From NCBI RefSeq assembly GCF_040222615.1, contig NZ_JAVKCQ010000019.1, positions 1-64,000 on the forward strand: a DNA stretch of 64,000 nt. The letters are read 5' to 3'. Positions within the stretch are counted from its first letter, which is position 1, and every line of letters begins with the position of its first letter. Below are positions 18,539 to 27,814 of this stretch, piece after piece. This stretch comes from Haliea sp040222615 (GTDB lineage Bacteria > Pseudomonadota > Gammaproteobacteria > Pseudomonadales > Halieaceae). Below the pieces are notes generated by a model that was not told where the DNA came from, ran no database searches, and saw nothing but the letters and a program-made list of their open reading frames with translations. The translations under genes were made by a program, and so were the position numbers.

Positions 18539-18566
18539 TTGACTTCGGTCGCGAAATAAGCACAAT
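18539..18566 (+). promoter_or_regulatory. Possible promoter of the acyl-CoA dehydrogenase gene
   Basis: TTGACT (18539-18544) and CACAAT (18561-18566) are 16 bp apart, 45 bp before the start codon. The -35 matches five of six positions and the -10 four of six. Confidence 0.4.
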
Positions 18567-18610
18567 GTAAACACCGAAAACATTAGTTCTTCGCATCGCG
18601 AGGTATCAGT

Positions 18611-20410
<1,800 letters not shown>

Positions 20411-20435
20411 GCCCGGCCACGGCCAGTGACTTTTA

Positions 20436-20474
20436 CTCCGGGAGCGAGGACAATATCGACCTCGCTTCCGGGAG
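20436..20474 (+). promoter_or_regulatory. mRNA hairpin covering the ribosome binding site of the DUF3094 gene
   Basis: Bases 20436-20449 pair with 20460-20474 around a 10-nt loop, giving about 14 pairs with one G-U and one bulge. The 3' arm contains GGAG of the Shine-Dalgarno GGAGG (20471-20475), five bases before the ATG at 20481. There is no T-run, which argues against a simple terminator for the upstream gene. Confidence 0.55.
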
Positions 20475-20480
20475 GATGTT

Positions 20481-20696
20481 ATGTCGGAACCAAACATGCA
20501 GCAGGCTGAGGCGGATGACCAGGGCCGCCTCTACCCCGAGGACCAGGCAAAGGTGGATGCCTTTGTGTCCCGTGGCGTCAACGCCGTGGAGCGCAAACCT
20601 TTCAAGCCCCTGCGCCTGGTGTTCCTGTTGATAGCCGTGGTCACCGGGTTCAGCCTGCTCAGCCAGCTGATCGCACGCTGGGCGGGTATCTACTGA
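20481..20696 (+). CDS. DUF3094 family small inner-membrane protein
   Basis: A 71-residue protein matching the DUF3094 pattern known from Pseudomonas relatives: LYPEDQAKVDAFVSRGVN, then VERKPFKPLRL, then one membrane helix (about residues 46-65, LVFLLIAVVTGFSLLSQLI). No function is known for the family. A strong GGAGG precedes the ATG, but it lies in the arm of a stable hairpin, suggesting translational control. It sits between the acyl-CoA dehydrogenase gene and tRNA-Pro. Confidence 0.82.
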   Translation: MSEPNMQQAEADDQGRLYPEDQAKVDAFVSRGVNAVERKPFKPLRLVFLLIAVVTGFSLLSQLIARWAGIY

Positions 20697-20756
20697 ACCC
20701 AAACGCGAAGTGCCCATAGCGGGCCAATGCGACGCATTCAAGTAGCGAGCTGCCCC

Positions 20757-20785
20757 TTGGTTCGCGGGCGCCGCTCTGGTATATT
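20757..20785 (+). promoter_or_regulatory. Promoter of tRNA-Pro
   Basis: TTGGTT (20757-20762) and TATATT (20780-20785) are 17 bp apart and end 17 bp before the mature tRNA 5' end, the right place for a tRNA promoter. Confidence 0.6.
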
Positions 20786-20802
20786 TGCCAGCCTCAAATT
20801 TT

Positions 20803-20879
<77 letters not shown>

Positions 20880-21034
20880 TATTCTCAATCTGATTACGTC
20901 CTATACTGTCTCTAACCTTCTGTTTTTAATCGATTTTTCTCTCGACTTCCATCCGATTCCGTCCGCTCCGTCCTACTGAGTACCGACGCCGGTGACGGTA
21001 TTGTTGTCGGTATCAGTGGGCTCACGAAAATCGA

Positions 21035-21049
21035 TACCGTCAAACGGTA
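21035..21049. promoter_or_regulatory. Inverted repeat upstream of the integrase gene
   Basis: TACCGT-CAA-ACGGTA lies directly before the integrase ribosome binding site (CAGGAG, 21051-21056). Two further imperfect TACCG/CGGT copies occur at 20984-21012. These could be integrase or excisionase arm sites, or an operator limiting integrase expression. Confidence 0.4.
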
Positions 21050-21062
21050 GCAGGAGAGCCAC

Positions 21063-22274
21063 ATGAGCAAGCTAACAGCTGCAACAGTCAAGAACGCCAA
21101 GCCAGGTCCCAAATCCAGGAAGCTCACCGACGGGGGTGGCCTGTACCTGCTGGTCGACACCAAGGGTAGCAAGTTCTGGCGCTACGACTACCGCTTCGCG
21201 GGGAAGCGCAAGACCCTCGCCGTCGGGGTCTTTCCGGACATCTCCCTGAAGGAGGCCCGGGAAGCACACTACGAAGCCAAGAAACAGATCCAGAAAGGTA
21301 TCGACCCTGGTCAGGTCAGGAAGGTGGAGCGCCAGACGCGCAACCTGGCCGCCAGCGACAGTTTCGAAGCCATCGGCCGTGAGTGGTTCAACCAGATCAT
21401 GGACGACAAGTCGGAGAGCTACCGAGTGCGTACCGGGCGCATCCTGGAAAAGGACCTGTACCCTTACGTGGGTAACCGCCCCATTGCCGAGATCAGTGCG
21501 CCGGAACTCCTGGCGACCCTGCGGCGCATCGAGTCACGCGGTGCCGTTGATATCGCCCACCGGGCCCGGCAGACCGCCGGGCAGGTCTTCCGCTACGCCA
21601 TCATCACCGGCAGGGCTGAGCGTGACCCCACAGCCGACCTTAAGGGAGCCCTGAAGTCCAAGAAGAAAAAGCACCACGCCGCCATTACCGAGCCGGCAGA
21701 TGTGGGCCGCCTGCTGGTTGCCATCGACAACTTCCAGGGCACTGCCGTGGTCAAGGCTGCACTGCAGTTGTCGGCGCTACTGTTTCAGCGGCCCGGGGAG
21801 ATCCGGGCTATGGAATGGGGGGAGATCAACTGGGACGCCAAGCGCTGGGAGCTGCCCGCCGAGAAAATGAAAATGGGTTTGCCCCACATGGTTCCTCTCA
21901 GCCGTCAGGCCGTGGATATCCTGCTGGACCTGCAGCGCCTCACTGGGCGTGGACGCTTCGTGTTCCCCAGTGCCCGGGGTGCCAGTCGTCATATCTGTGA
22001 GAATGCCGTAAGGGTTGCCCTGCGGGCAATGGGCTACACCAACGAGCAGATGACGGCGCACGGGTTCCGGGCTATGGCCCGGACGCTGCTTGATGAGGTT
22101 CTGGGATTTCGTCCCGACTGGATCGAGCACCAACTGGCGCACGCCGTGAAGGACCCCAACGGTCGCGCCTACAACCGCACGTCTCACCTGGAAGGTAGGA
22201 AGGAGATGTTGCAAGGGTGGGCCGACTACCTGGACGACCTTTCGAATCAGCAGCGGAGACAAGCACTAACATAA
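21063..22274 (+). CDS. Tyrosine recombinase / P4-type integrase
   Basis: A 403-residue site-specific integrase of the tRNA-targeting P4 type. The N-terminal DUF4102 arm-binding domain is seen in LTAATVKNAKPGPKSRKLTD, then the core-binding domain. The catalytic domain contains the Arg in FQRPGEIRAMEW, the HGFRAMART box, the second His in HQLAHAV and the tyrosine in AYNRTSHL. All residues needed for catalysis appear present. It reads away from tRNA-Pro. No matching attR copy of the tRNA 3' end was seen downstream, so the element is probably truncated. Confidence 0.93.
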   Translation: MSKLTAATVKNAKPGPKSRKLTDGGGLYLLVDTKGSKFWRYDYRFAGKRKTLAVGVFPDISLKEAREAHYEAKKQIQKGIDPGQVRKVERQTRNLAASDSFEAIGREWFNQIMDDKSESYRVRTGRILEKDLYPYVGNRPIAEISAPELLATLRRIESRGAVDIAHRARQTAGQVFRYAIITGRAERDPTADLKGALKSKKKKHHAAITEPADVGRLLVAIDNFQGTAVVKAALQLSALLFQRPGEIRAMEWGEINWDAKRWELPAEKMKMGLPHMVPLSRQAVDILLDLQRLTGRGRFVFPSARGASRHICENAVRVALRAMGYTNEQMTAHGFRAMARTLLDEVLGFRPDWIEHQLAHAVKDPNGRAYNRTSHLEGRKEMLQGWADYLDDLSNQQRRQALT

Positions 22275-22487
22275 ACAAGAAAGCTTGGTATAACGTGCCG
22301 AAGGTGACGGGCTTCACCGGCGTGCGTTTCCATGATCCGCGACATACTGTGGCTTCAAACGTGGTTTCTGCCGGCCGCACACTGTTTGAGACAGGCACAT
22401 TGTTGGGACACAAACAAAACAGCACCACCATGAGATATGCACACCTTGTGCACCACCACATGTCGAAAATGGCAGCAGAGTGTTGGT
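22268..22487 (+). pseudogene. Catalytic tail of a second tyrosine recombinase
   Basis: Immediately after the integrase stop, in a different frame, the translation reads NKKAWYNVPKVTGFTGVRF, then HDPRHTVASNVVSAGR, LLGHKQNSTT and MRYAHLVHHH. These are the Arg-His, Gly-His and Tyr boxes of a phage/transposon recombinase C-terminus. The N-terminal two thirds are missing, and the copy is cut off on the right by the IS21 element. It is a remnant of another mobile element and not part of the integrase gene. Confidence 0.78.
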
Positions 22488-22552
22488 TGCCGTTTAAAAC
22501 TGACCCAGGGTTTCCGTCGAATTCTGACCCGGGTTATAGGTGCCCAGTATAC

Positions 22553-23368
22553 CTAGGCGTCTGTGGATAAGTCTGTCTTTTCGGGTTCGCTGTCTCCTTC
22601 ATCGGGTTGGGTTGTCGTCGGTTTTCTTCGCTTGCCACTGGCCAGACTGTGACGGAACCGCCAGGACTCATTGCCGGTCTCCACGATGTGGCAGTGGTGG
22701 GTGAGCCGGTCGAGCAATGCTGTTGTCATCTTGGCATCACCGAACACGCTGCCCCATTCGGCAAAGCCAAGATTGGTAGTGATCATCACGCTGGTGCGCT
22801 CGTACAGTTTCGATAGCAAATGGAACAGCAGGGCTCCACCGGCCTGGCTAAACGGCAGGTAGCCCAACTCATCGAGGATCACCAGATCAACATGGGTCAG
22901 ACGGTATGCCAGCTGACCCTGCTTGCCAGCAGCCTTTTCCTGCTCCAGGGTGTTGACCAGTTCTACCGTAGAGAGGAACCGCACACGGCGCTGATGGCGC
23001 TGGATCGCCTCCACGCCGATGGCGGTGGCCAGATGAGTCTTGCCGGTTCCTGGGCCGCCAATCAGCACCGCGTTCTGTGCGCTGCTCATGAACTCGCCAC
23101 CGTGCAGCCGTCGGATCAGCACCTCATCGACCCGTGCCTGGGTAAAATCGAAGCCCGCCAGGTCGCGATGTACCGGGAACCGCGCCGCCTTCATCTGATA
23201 GGCCAGGGATTTTACCTCTCGCTCCGCCGATTCCGCGGCCAGCAGTACCTGCAACACCTGCTCCGCATCCATTGCGTGGCTGCGCGCCTTCGCCATCAGT
23301 TCCGGCAAGGTCTGCGCCATGCCATGGAGTTTTAGCGACTTCAGCTGTGAGATCAGGTCATTCGACAT
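22553..23368 (-). CDS. istB: IS21 transposition helper ATPase IstB
   Basis: An AAA+ ATPase that helps IstA choose target DNA. The 271-residue protein has the IstB N-terminal helical region (LKSLKLHGMAQTLPELMAKA), Walker A GGPGTGKTH near residue 105, Walker B LVILDELGYLPFS, and a STTLERTSVMITTNLGF-like sensor segment (here YERTSVMITTNLGF). It overlaps the end of istA by 11 bp, the usual coupled arrangement. The frame is intact. Confidence 0.93.
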   Translation of the reverse strand: MSNDLISQLKSLKLHGMAQTLPELMAKARSHAMDAEQVLQVLLAAESAEREVKSLAYQMKAARFPVHRDLAGFDFTQARVDEVLIRRLHGGEFMSSAQNAVLIGGPGTGKTHLATAIGVEAIQRHQRRVRFLSTVELVNTLEQEKAAGKQGQLAYRLTHVDLVILDELGYLPFSQAGGALLFHLLSKLYERTSVMITTNLGFAEWGSVFGDAKMTTALLDRLTHHCHIVETGNESWRFRHSLASGKRRKPTTTQPDEGDSEPEKTDLSTDA

Positions 23369-24881
23369 GGTTCACCTCCGCCGGCACCGGGCTGCGCAGA
23401 TGGTCGTAACGTTGCACATTGGCCAGGGGTTCCTCACTGAGCGTCAGCGAGGTTTCCACGGGCGTTTTCGGGGGCAGCGGTGATTGCAGCCGGGCCAGCA
23501 CGTTCAGCACATGGTCGCCGCTGATGTTGCCCGACTCCAGTGCCAGCTCCACCGCGACCAGTACCGGCTCCAGCCCTTCGGAGACGACCGCAGCGAGGAC
23601 CTGAGCCATGACCCGGTCGCCGCCCTCCTGGCGCAACAGGTACCGCTGCAGGGTCCTGAGGCGCTCAGGCATCTCGGTGAACGGTGCGCCGTTGCGTAGC
23701 GCGCCGGGCTTGCGTTGCAGCACGCCGACATAGTGTTGCCAGTCATAGACCGTCTGGTAGCGTTCAAAGCAGCGCCGATGCCGCGCCACCTCCTCACCGT
23801 CGGCCACCAGGACCAGTTCCCAGGGATACACCCGCAGGCTGATGACCTGGTGTGCCAGCTCTGCTGGCACACTGTAGCGACTGCGCTGGTAATGGATCAG
23901 GGCCGTGGCGGAGACTCGCACCGGCTGTTCAATATAGCCGTCAAACGGCTGCGGGTTGGGCATCAGATGCGGCTGCTCATCCTCCAGCACCGAGAGAAGG
24001 GTCAAGTCGGGGCAGTCCGGGTGACGCATGTCCACCCACGCCGCACGGCACTCACTGGCCAGCCAGTCATTCAGCACTTCCAGTGACGGCCAATGGCGAG
24101 CGTTGGCATTGGCCCACAGTTGCCGCCGACGGTCCTGCACGTTCTTCTCCACGACGCCCTTCTCCCAGCCAGCGGCCCGGTTACAGAACTCCGGCTCAAA
24201 CAGGTAGTGGCCGGTCATCGCCTGGAAACGCGCGTTGACGGTGCGCTCCTTGCCGCGCCCGACTTTGTCCACCGCTGTCTTCATGTTGTCGTAGATGCCG
24301 CGCCGGGGTATGCCGCCAAAGGCAGCGAAGGCTCGGGCATGGGCATCAAACAACATCTCATGCGTCTGCAGCGGGTAGGCCACCACCAGGAAGGCGCGAC
24401 TGTGGGCCAGCTTGATATGGGCCGCCTCCAGTCGACGTCGAATGCCGCCGATCATGGCGTACTCGCAGCTCCAGTCGAACTGGAAGGCCTCACCAGGGGC
24501 AAACCTCAGGGGGATGAAGGCTTTGCGGGCCGGCGCGGCACCGCCGGCTTCGCGCCATTGCCTGACAAAGATGGCCACCCGGGCGTAGCCACCGGGATAA
24601 CCCTGCGCCTGCAGCAACTGGAACAATACCTAAGCGGTGCTCCGGTCACGCTTGGGGCTGTGACTCTCGCTTCGCAGCCAGGTCGCCAGCTGTTCTTTGT
24701 AAGGATCCAGGATGCTGGGAGCGGTGCGGCGAGGATACGCGGGTTCGCGCATCTCGCTCTGACGCAGCCAGTGCCTGAGGGTGTTGCGGGATAAACCGGT
24801 CTGCCGCGCAATCTCGCGCAGGGGGACCTTGTCGCGGAAATACATCCGCCGGATCTTGGCTAACATGCCCACTGTGATCAC
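23358..24881 (-). pseudogene. istA: IS21 transposase IstA, interrupted by one in-frame amber codon
   Basis: The reading frame is continuous for ~507 codons, the normal IstA length, except for a TAG at 24630-24632 (codon 84). Upstream are the N-terminal helix-turn-helix (VPLREIARQTGLSRNTLRHWL) and KRDRSTA. Directly after the stop the frame resumes with VLFQLLQAQGYPGGYARV, then the DDE integrase core (FQFDWSCEYAMIGG, IYDNMKTAVDKVGRG) and the C-terminal beta-barrel. A single base change could create the stop, so inactivation looks recent. Internal reinitiation at TTG 24626 would give a 422-residue protein without the DNA-binding domain. Confidence 0.85.
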
Positions 24882-24979
24882 TCCTTCGTACCCCGCTCAA
24901 AAAATGAGCAGAGTAGTCGATTCAGTGGGTCAGTTTTGGATGGAAATTACCCCCTTAGGTGGGTCAATTTTGGGCGGCA

Positions 24980-25235
24980 TTCAACAGTCAAGCCGCTATT
25001 GGCATGGCACTTTCGGGAATAGCGGAGGAATATGGATTGCGGAGGTTGCGGCAGAGATTCGTCACCGGGTCGACTCAGGGGCGACCGCGATCAGGTGCTG
25101 AGCAGAGTCCCTCCTGTTTGGTCGGGGAGCGCTCTGTTCCGGCGCACCGGCGACCCAGGGGATGGATGCCGATGTTGCAGCGGAGGGTATGGCCCCTTCC
25201 GCTGCCACATCACTGCGCTTGCAGCGTCGGAGTAT
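24980..25235. other. Non-coding flank right of the IS21 element
   Basis: About 256 bp between the IS end and the stop of the dioxygenase gene. No convincing gene, tRNA fragment or repeat is seen; short open frames here lack family resemblance. It is the place where an attR would be expected, but no copy of the tRNA-Pro 3' end is visible. Confidence 0.5.
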
Positions 25236-26162
25236 TTACTCCCCGTCCAGCACCCGTCCGAGGGTCACATCCCCCATGATGGTGGTGCGATTGATCACCC
25301 GCCGGACCCCGGGCGGAGTGCCGGTCGCGCAGTGCATGATGCGCCAGTTGTCCCAGAGGACCATGTCGCCCTCCTGCCACTGGTGGAAATAGTGAAACTC
25401 GGGCTTGCGAGTGTGGGCCACCAGGCGCTCCAGCAGCTCGATGGACTCGTCGTTGGAGAGCCCGAATTTCTGCGGGGTGATCACCCGGTCCAGGAATTGC
25501 TCGACGATCTCCAGGACCTTGCGCCCGCTGACCGGGTGGGTGACTACGGCCGGATACACGGCATCGGCGAAGTCGGGGAAGCCGATATCCGACGGCTTCT
25601 TGGGCAGGTGCTCGCCGGGCTGGTAGCCCTCGAGATTCACATAGCGCATGTGCTTGCGCTGCATGCTGAAGCTGTAGGCCACTTCCAGTTTTTCCAGCAG
25701 GGTCTGGGTTTCCTCGTCCAGGGTGTCCCAGGCCATGGCGAGGTCGCCGAACCCGGTGAGACCTTCAGCGGAGGGTACTTGCACTGCCGTGAGCAGGGCG
25801 CCGTGGTTGGGGCGGGCGGTATAGTGCAGGTCCATGTGCCAGTCCAGGCGGCCAACAATGGCTTCGCCCTTGTAGTGGGCGAGCATGTGCTGGTCTTTCT
25901 CGGTGCCGTTTTCCAGTACGAACAGCTCCGGGTATTTATCGGAGGTCTTTACCTTCAGCGGGTGCAGTTCCAGCGGCCCGAAGATGCGGCTGAATTCAAT
26001 CTGGTTTTCGGGGGTGATGGCCTGGCCGCGAAACAGCAGGAGTCCGTGCTCGTACCAGGCGTCGCGCAATTCCTGTCGGAGCGTATCGCTGAAGGGCTGG
26101 GTGATATCGAAGCCGCTCACTTCGGCGCCAATGTTTTGCAGGGGCTTGACGGTCAGCGTCAT
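25236..26162 (-). CDS. TauD/TfdA-family 2-oxoglutarate and Fe(II)-dependent dioxygenase
   Basis: A 308-residue non-heme iron oxygenase. The metal site is the HxD in LDWHMDLHY and the distal His in WRIMHCATG. The 2-oxoglutarate-binding arginine is in GVRRVINRTTI. The N-terminal VKPLQNIGAEVSGFDITQP is the standard TfdA/TauD start. It lies downstream of a class II aldolase and a TetR regulator on the same strand, suggesting a short degradation pathway in which this enzyme hydroxylates the entry substrate. Sequence alone does not separate taurine, herbicide-like ethers or other substrates. Confidence 0.9.
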   Translation of the reverse strand: MTLTVKPLQNIGAEVSGFDITQPFSDTLRQELRDAWYEHGLLLFRGQAITPENQIEFSRIFGPLELHPLKVKTSDKYPELFVLENGTEKDQHMLAHYKGEAIVGRLDWHMDLHYTARPNHGALLTAVQVPSAEGLTGFGDLAMAWDTLDEETQTLLEKLEVAYSFSMQRKHMRYVNLEGYQPGEHLPKKPSDIGFPDFADAVYPAVVTHPVSGRKVLEIVEQFLDRVITPQKFGLSNDESIELLERLVAHTRKPEFHYFHQWQEGDMVLWDNWRIMHCATGTPPGVRRVINRTTIMGDVTLGRVLDGE

Positions 26163-26208
26163 GGAGGTTCCTCAATACGTAAAAGGGTTGGGAAGCAGTG
26201 GCCAGTGG

Positions 26209-26988
26209 CTATTCGAGTACGCGCGGGTCGCGGCGGATTTCCCGTCTGGCCATCGCTTCCCACAGGAAGGGAAAGCCGTTGCCGTCGGTCATTTTGCCGG
26301 TGGCCGCGGCCGTTTGCGCATCCAGCGGCTTGCCGTTGCCGAGTGCTTCCACGCGCCAGGCCAGGCGGCAGCGCCATTCCAGGGTGATGGCACGCAGGTG
26401 GGCCTGGCGCACGTCCTTGCCGACCAGGAATACGCCGTGATTGGCAAGCAGGGCCCATTTGTGTTCGCCCAGTGCCTCGACGGCGGCGCGGCCCTCCTTC
26501 TCGTCGTTTACGGTGCCGTGGTACTCGTCGAACACGACCGGGTCGCTGTCCACCAGCGCCGAGGTCTGGTCGTAGATGGGCGGTACCCGCTTGCAGGCGG
26601 CCCAGACCGAACCCCACTCCGGGTGATTGTGGATCACCACCCGCACATCCTCCCGCAGGCTGTGCATGTCGCGGTGCACGTTGATGGCCGGGGTGACGTT
26701 CCAGCGGCCGTCGAGAATCCTGCCCTCTTCGTTGATGGTGAGGATGTCCGAGGCGCAGACTTCGTCCCAGGCCAGCTCCCAGGGGTTGACCAGCATGGTG
26801 CCGTCGTCCTGGCGCAGGGTGATGTGGCCGGCAATGTGATCGTTGTAGCCTTCCCGGAACAGCACCCGGCACAGCAGGGCCAGCTCCTGGTGTGGGTTCA
26901 GGGTCGGCAGTGTGGGATAGCGGCCGGGATTGGGCACCAGCGGGGCCAGTACTTTCCAGTTGAGGCTGGGATCATTCTGGTAATTCAT
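26209..26988 (-). CDS. Class II aldolase/adducin family protein
   Basis: A 259-residue metal-dependent aldolase or decarboxylase-like protein. Typical elements are the N-terminal YNDHIAGHITLRQDDGTMLVNPW, the metal-binding HNHPEWGSVWAA pair, and LLANHGVFLVGKDVRQA with the third histidine. It sits between the TetR regulator (17-bp overlap at its start) and the dioxygenase (46-bp gap), so all three genes should be on one transcript. Cleavage of a hydroxylated intermediate made by the dioxygenase is a reasonable but unproven role. Confidence 0.88.
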   Translation of the reverse strand: MNYQNDPSLNWKVLAPLVPNPGRYPTLPTLNPHQELALLCRVLFREGYNDHIAGHITLRQDDGTMLVNPWELAWDEVCASDILTINEEGRILDGRWNVTPAINVHRDMHSLREDVRVVIHNHPEWGSVWAACKRVPPIYDQTSALVDSDPVVFDEYHGTVNDEKEGRAAVEALGEHKWALLANHGVFLVGKDVRQAHLRAITLEWRCRLAWRVEALGNGKPLDAQTAAATGKMTDGNGFPFLWEAMARREIRRDPRVLE

Positions 26989-27694
26989 TATCTGGATCCT
27001 TTTGCGGTAGGTGACGGGTTGCAGAATCGGCCGGCGCGGCGGCTTGCAGTGCGTGGGCCAGCAGCATCTGTTGCAGTTCGGCGCGGAAGGTGGCGCTGCC
27101 CAGCCATTCCGGCTGTTCGTCCACTGCCCGGGCGCTGGCCTCGGTCAGGGTGGTGGCGATCAGGAAGGCGCGGAAGGTGGCGCTTGCCGTTGGCAATTCG
27201 GGCCGGTGGTGCAGCAGAGTTTCCCGCAGCCATTCCTGCAGTGAACTGGTCGGGGCGTAGCGGCGGACGCTGGCCTGGATCAGGGTGTCAAAGCCGATTT
27301 CCCGATGATAGCGCCGGTAGATTTCGCCGTGACGCTGCAGCAGGCGCCGGTGCCGTTCGCAGGTGACCACCACCAGCTCCCGCAGGGTGTCCTCCAGCGA
27401 CTGCCAGCGCAAGGCGCCGAGGTAGCGGGTTTCGCTGGCGAGCTGGTCGGCCTCCTCTGGCGCATCCTCCAAAAGGACATCGAGGAGTACCGCCTCCTTG
27501 TTGGGGTAGTATTGATAGAAGGAGCCAATGGTGACGCCCGCCACATCGGCAATCCGCTGCGCGGTGAGGGAGTCGGCGCTGTTGTCCTGGATGATGCGCC
27601 GACAGGCCTCCCGAATGGACGCCACAAGCAGTCGCGAGCGAGCCTGTTTGGGCTCGCGGCGGGTTGCCTGCAACCTGTTGTCGGCGTATGTCAT
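26972..27694 (-). CDS. TetR-family transcriptional regulator
   Basis: A 240-residue repressor-type protein. The N-terminal helix-turn-helix is clear (LTAQRIADVAGVTIGSFYQYY followed by PNKEAVLLDVLL, about residues 43-72). The C-terminal ligand-binding domain is divergent. It is first in the minus-strand operon with the aldolase and dioxygenase, overlapping the aldolase start by 17 bp, and so probably controls that operon by binding its own promoter. The effector is unknown. Confidence 0.9.
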   Translation of the reverse strand: MTYADNRLQATRREPKQARSRLLVASIREACRRIIQDNSADSLTAQRIADVAGVTIGSFYQYYPNKEAVLLDVLLEDAPEEADQLASETRYLGALRWQSLEDTLRELVVVTCERHRRLLQRHGEIYRRYHREIGFDTLIQASVRRYAPTSSLQEWLRETLLHHRPELPTASATFRAFLIATTLTEASARAVDEQPEWLGSATFRAELQQMLLAHALQAAAPADSATRHLPQKDPDNELPE

Positions 27695-27778
27695 GGCCTA
27701 TACCCTACCGCAGCAGGGCTCCTGCACAACTCGCGTTCAGGAATCGTCTGGCCGTTGATAATGCCCTGTTTTCAAAAG

Positions 27779-27813
27779 AAAAACCCGAAAAAGCTGATGG
27801 TACTCGGATTTTT
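27779..27813 (-). terminator. Intrinsic terminator of the autotransporter-like gene
   Basis: On the minus strand AAAAATCCGA and TCGGGTTTTT pair around a 15-nt loop, with one mismatch, and a further T-rich stretch follows (complement of 27771-27780). It starts 2 bp after the stop codon of the gene at 27815. Confidence 0.6.
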
Positions 27814-27814
27814 C

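Larger units (their letters stand above)
22488..24979. mobile_element. IS21-family insertion sequence with istA/istB
   Basis: About 2.49 kb bounded by imperfect inverted repeats starting TG and ending CA. The left end (TGCCGTTTAAAACTGACCCA) and the reverse of the right end (TGCCGCCCAAAATTGACCCA) match at 16 of 20 positions. Internal subterminal copies of the TGACCC motif occur at both ends (near 22524 and near 24928), as expected for the multiple transposase sites of IS21. It encodes istB and a nonsense-interrupted istA on the minus strand. I see no identical short target duplication in the flanks. Confidence 0.8.

Noticed and set aside
24980..25235. Possible attR for the tRNA-Pro element
   Set aside because: I compared this stretch with the tRNA 3' end (GGTTCGAATCCTCT and following) and saw no match longer than a few bases.
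24959..25279. Open frame between the IS21 end and the dioxygenase gene
   Set aside because: It starts inside the IS terminal repeat, runs into the dioxygenase gene antisense and has no family resemblance.
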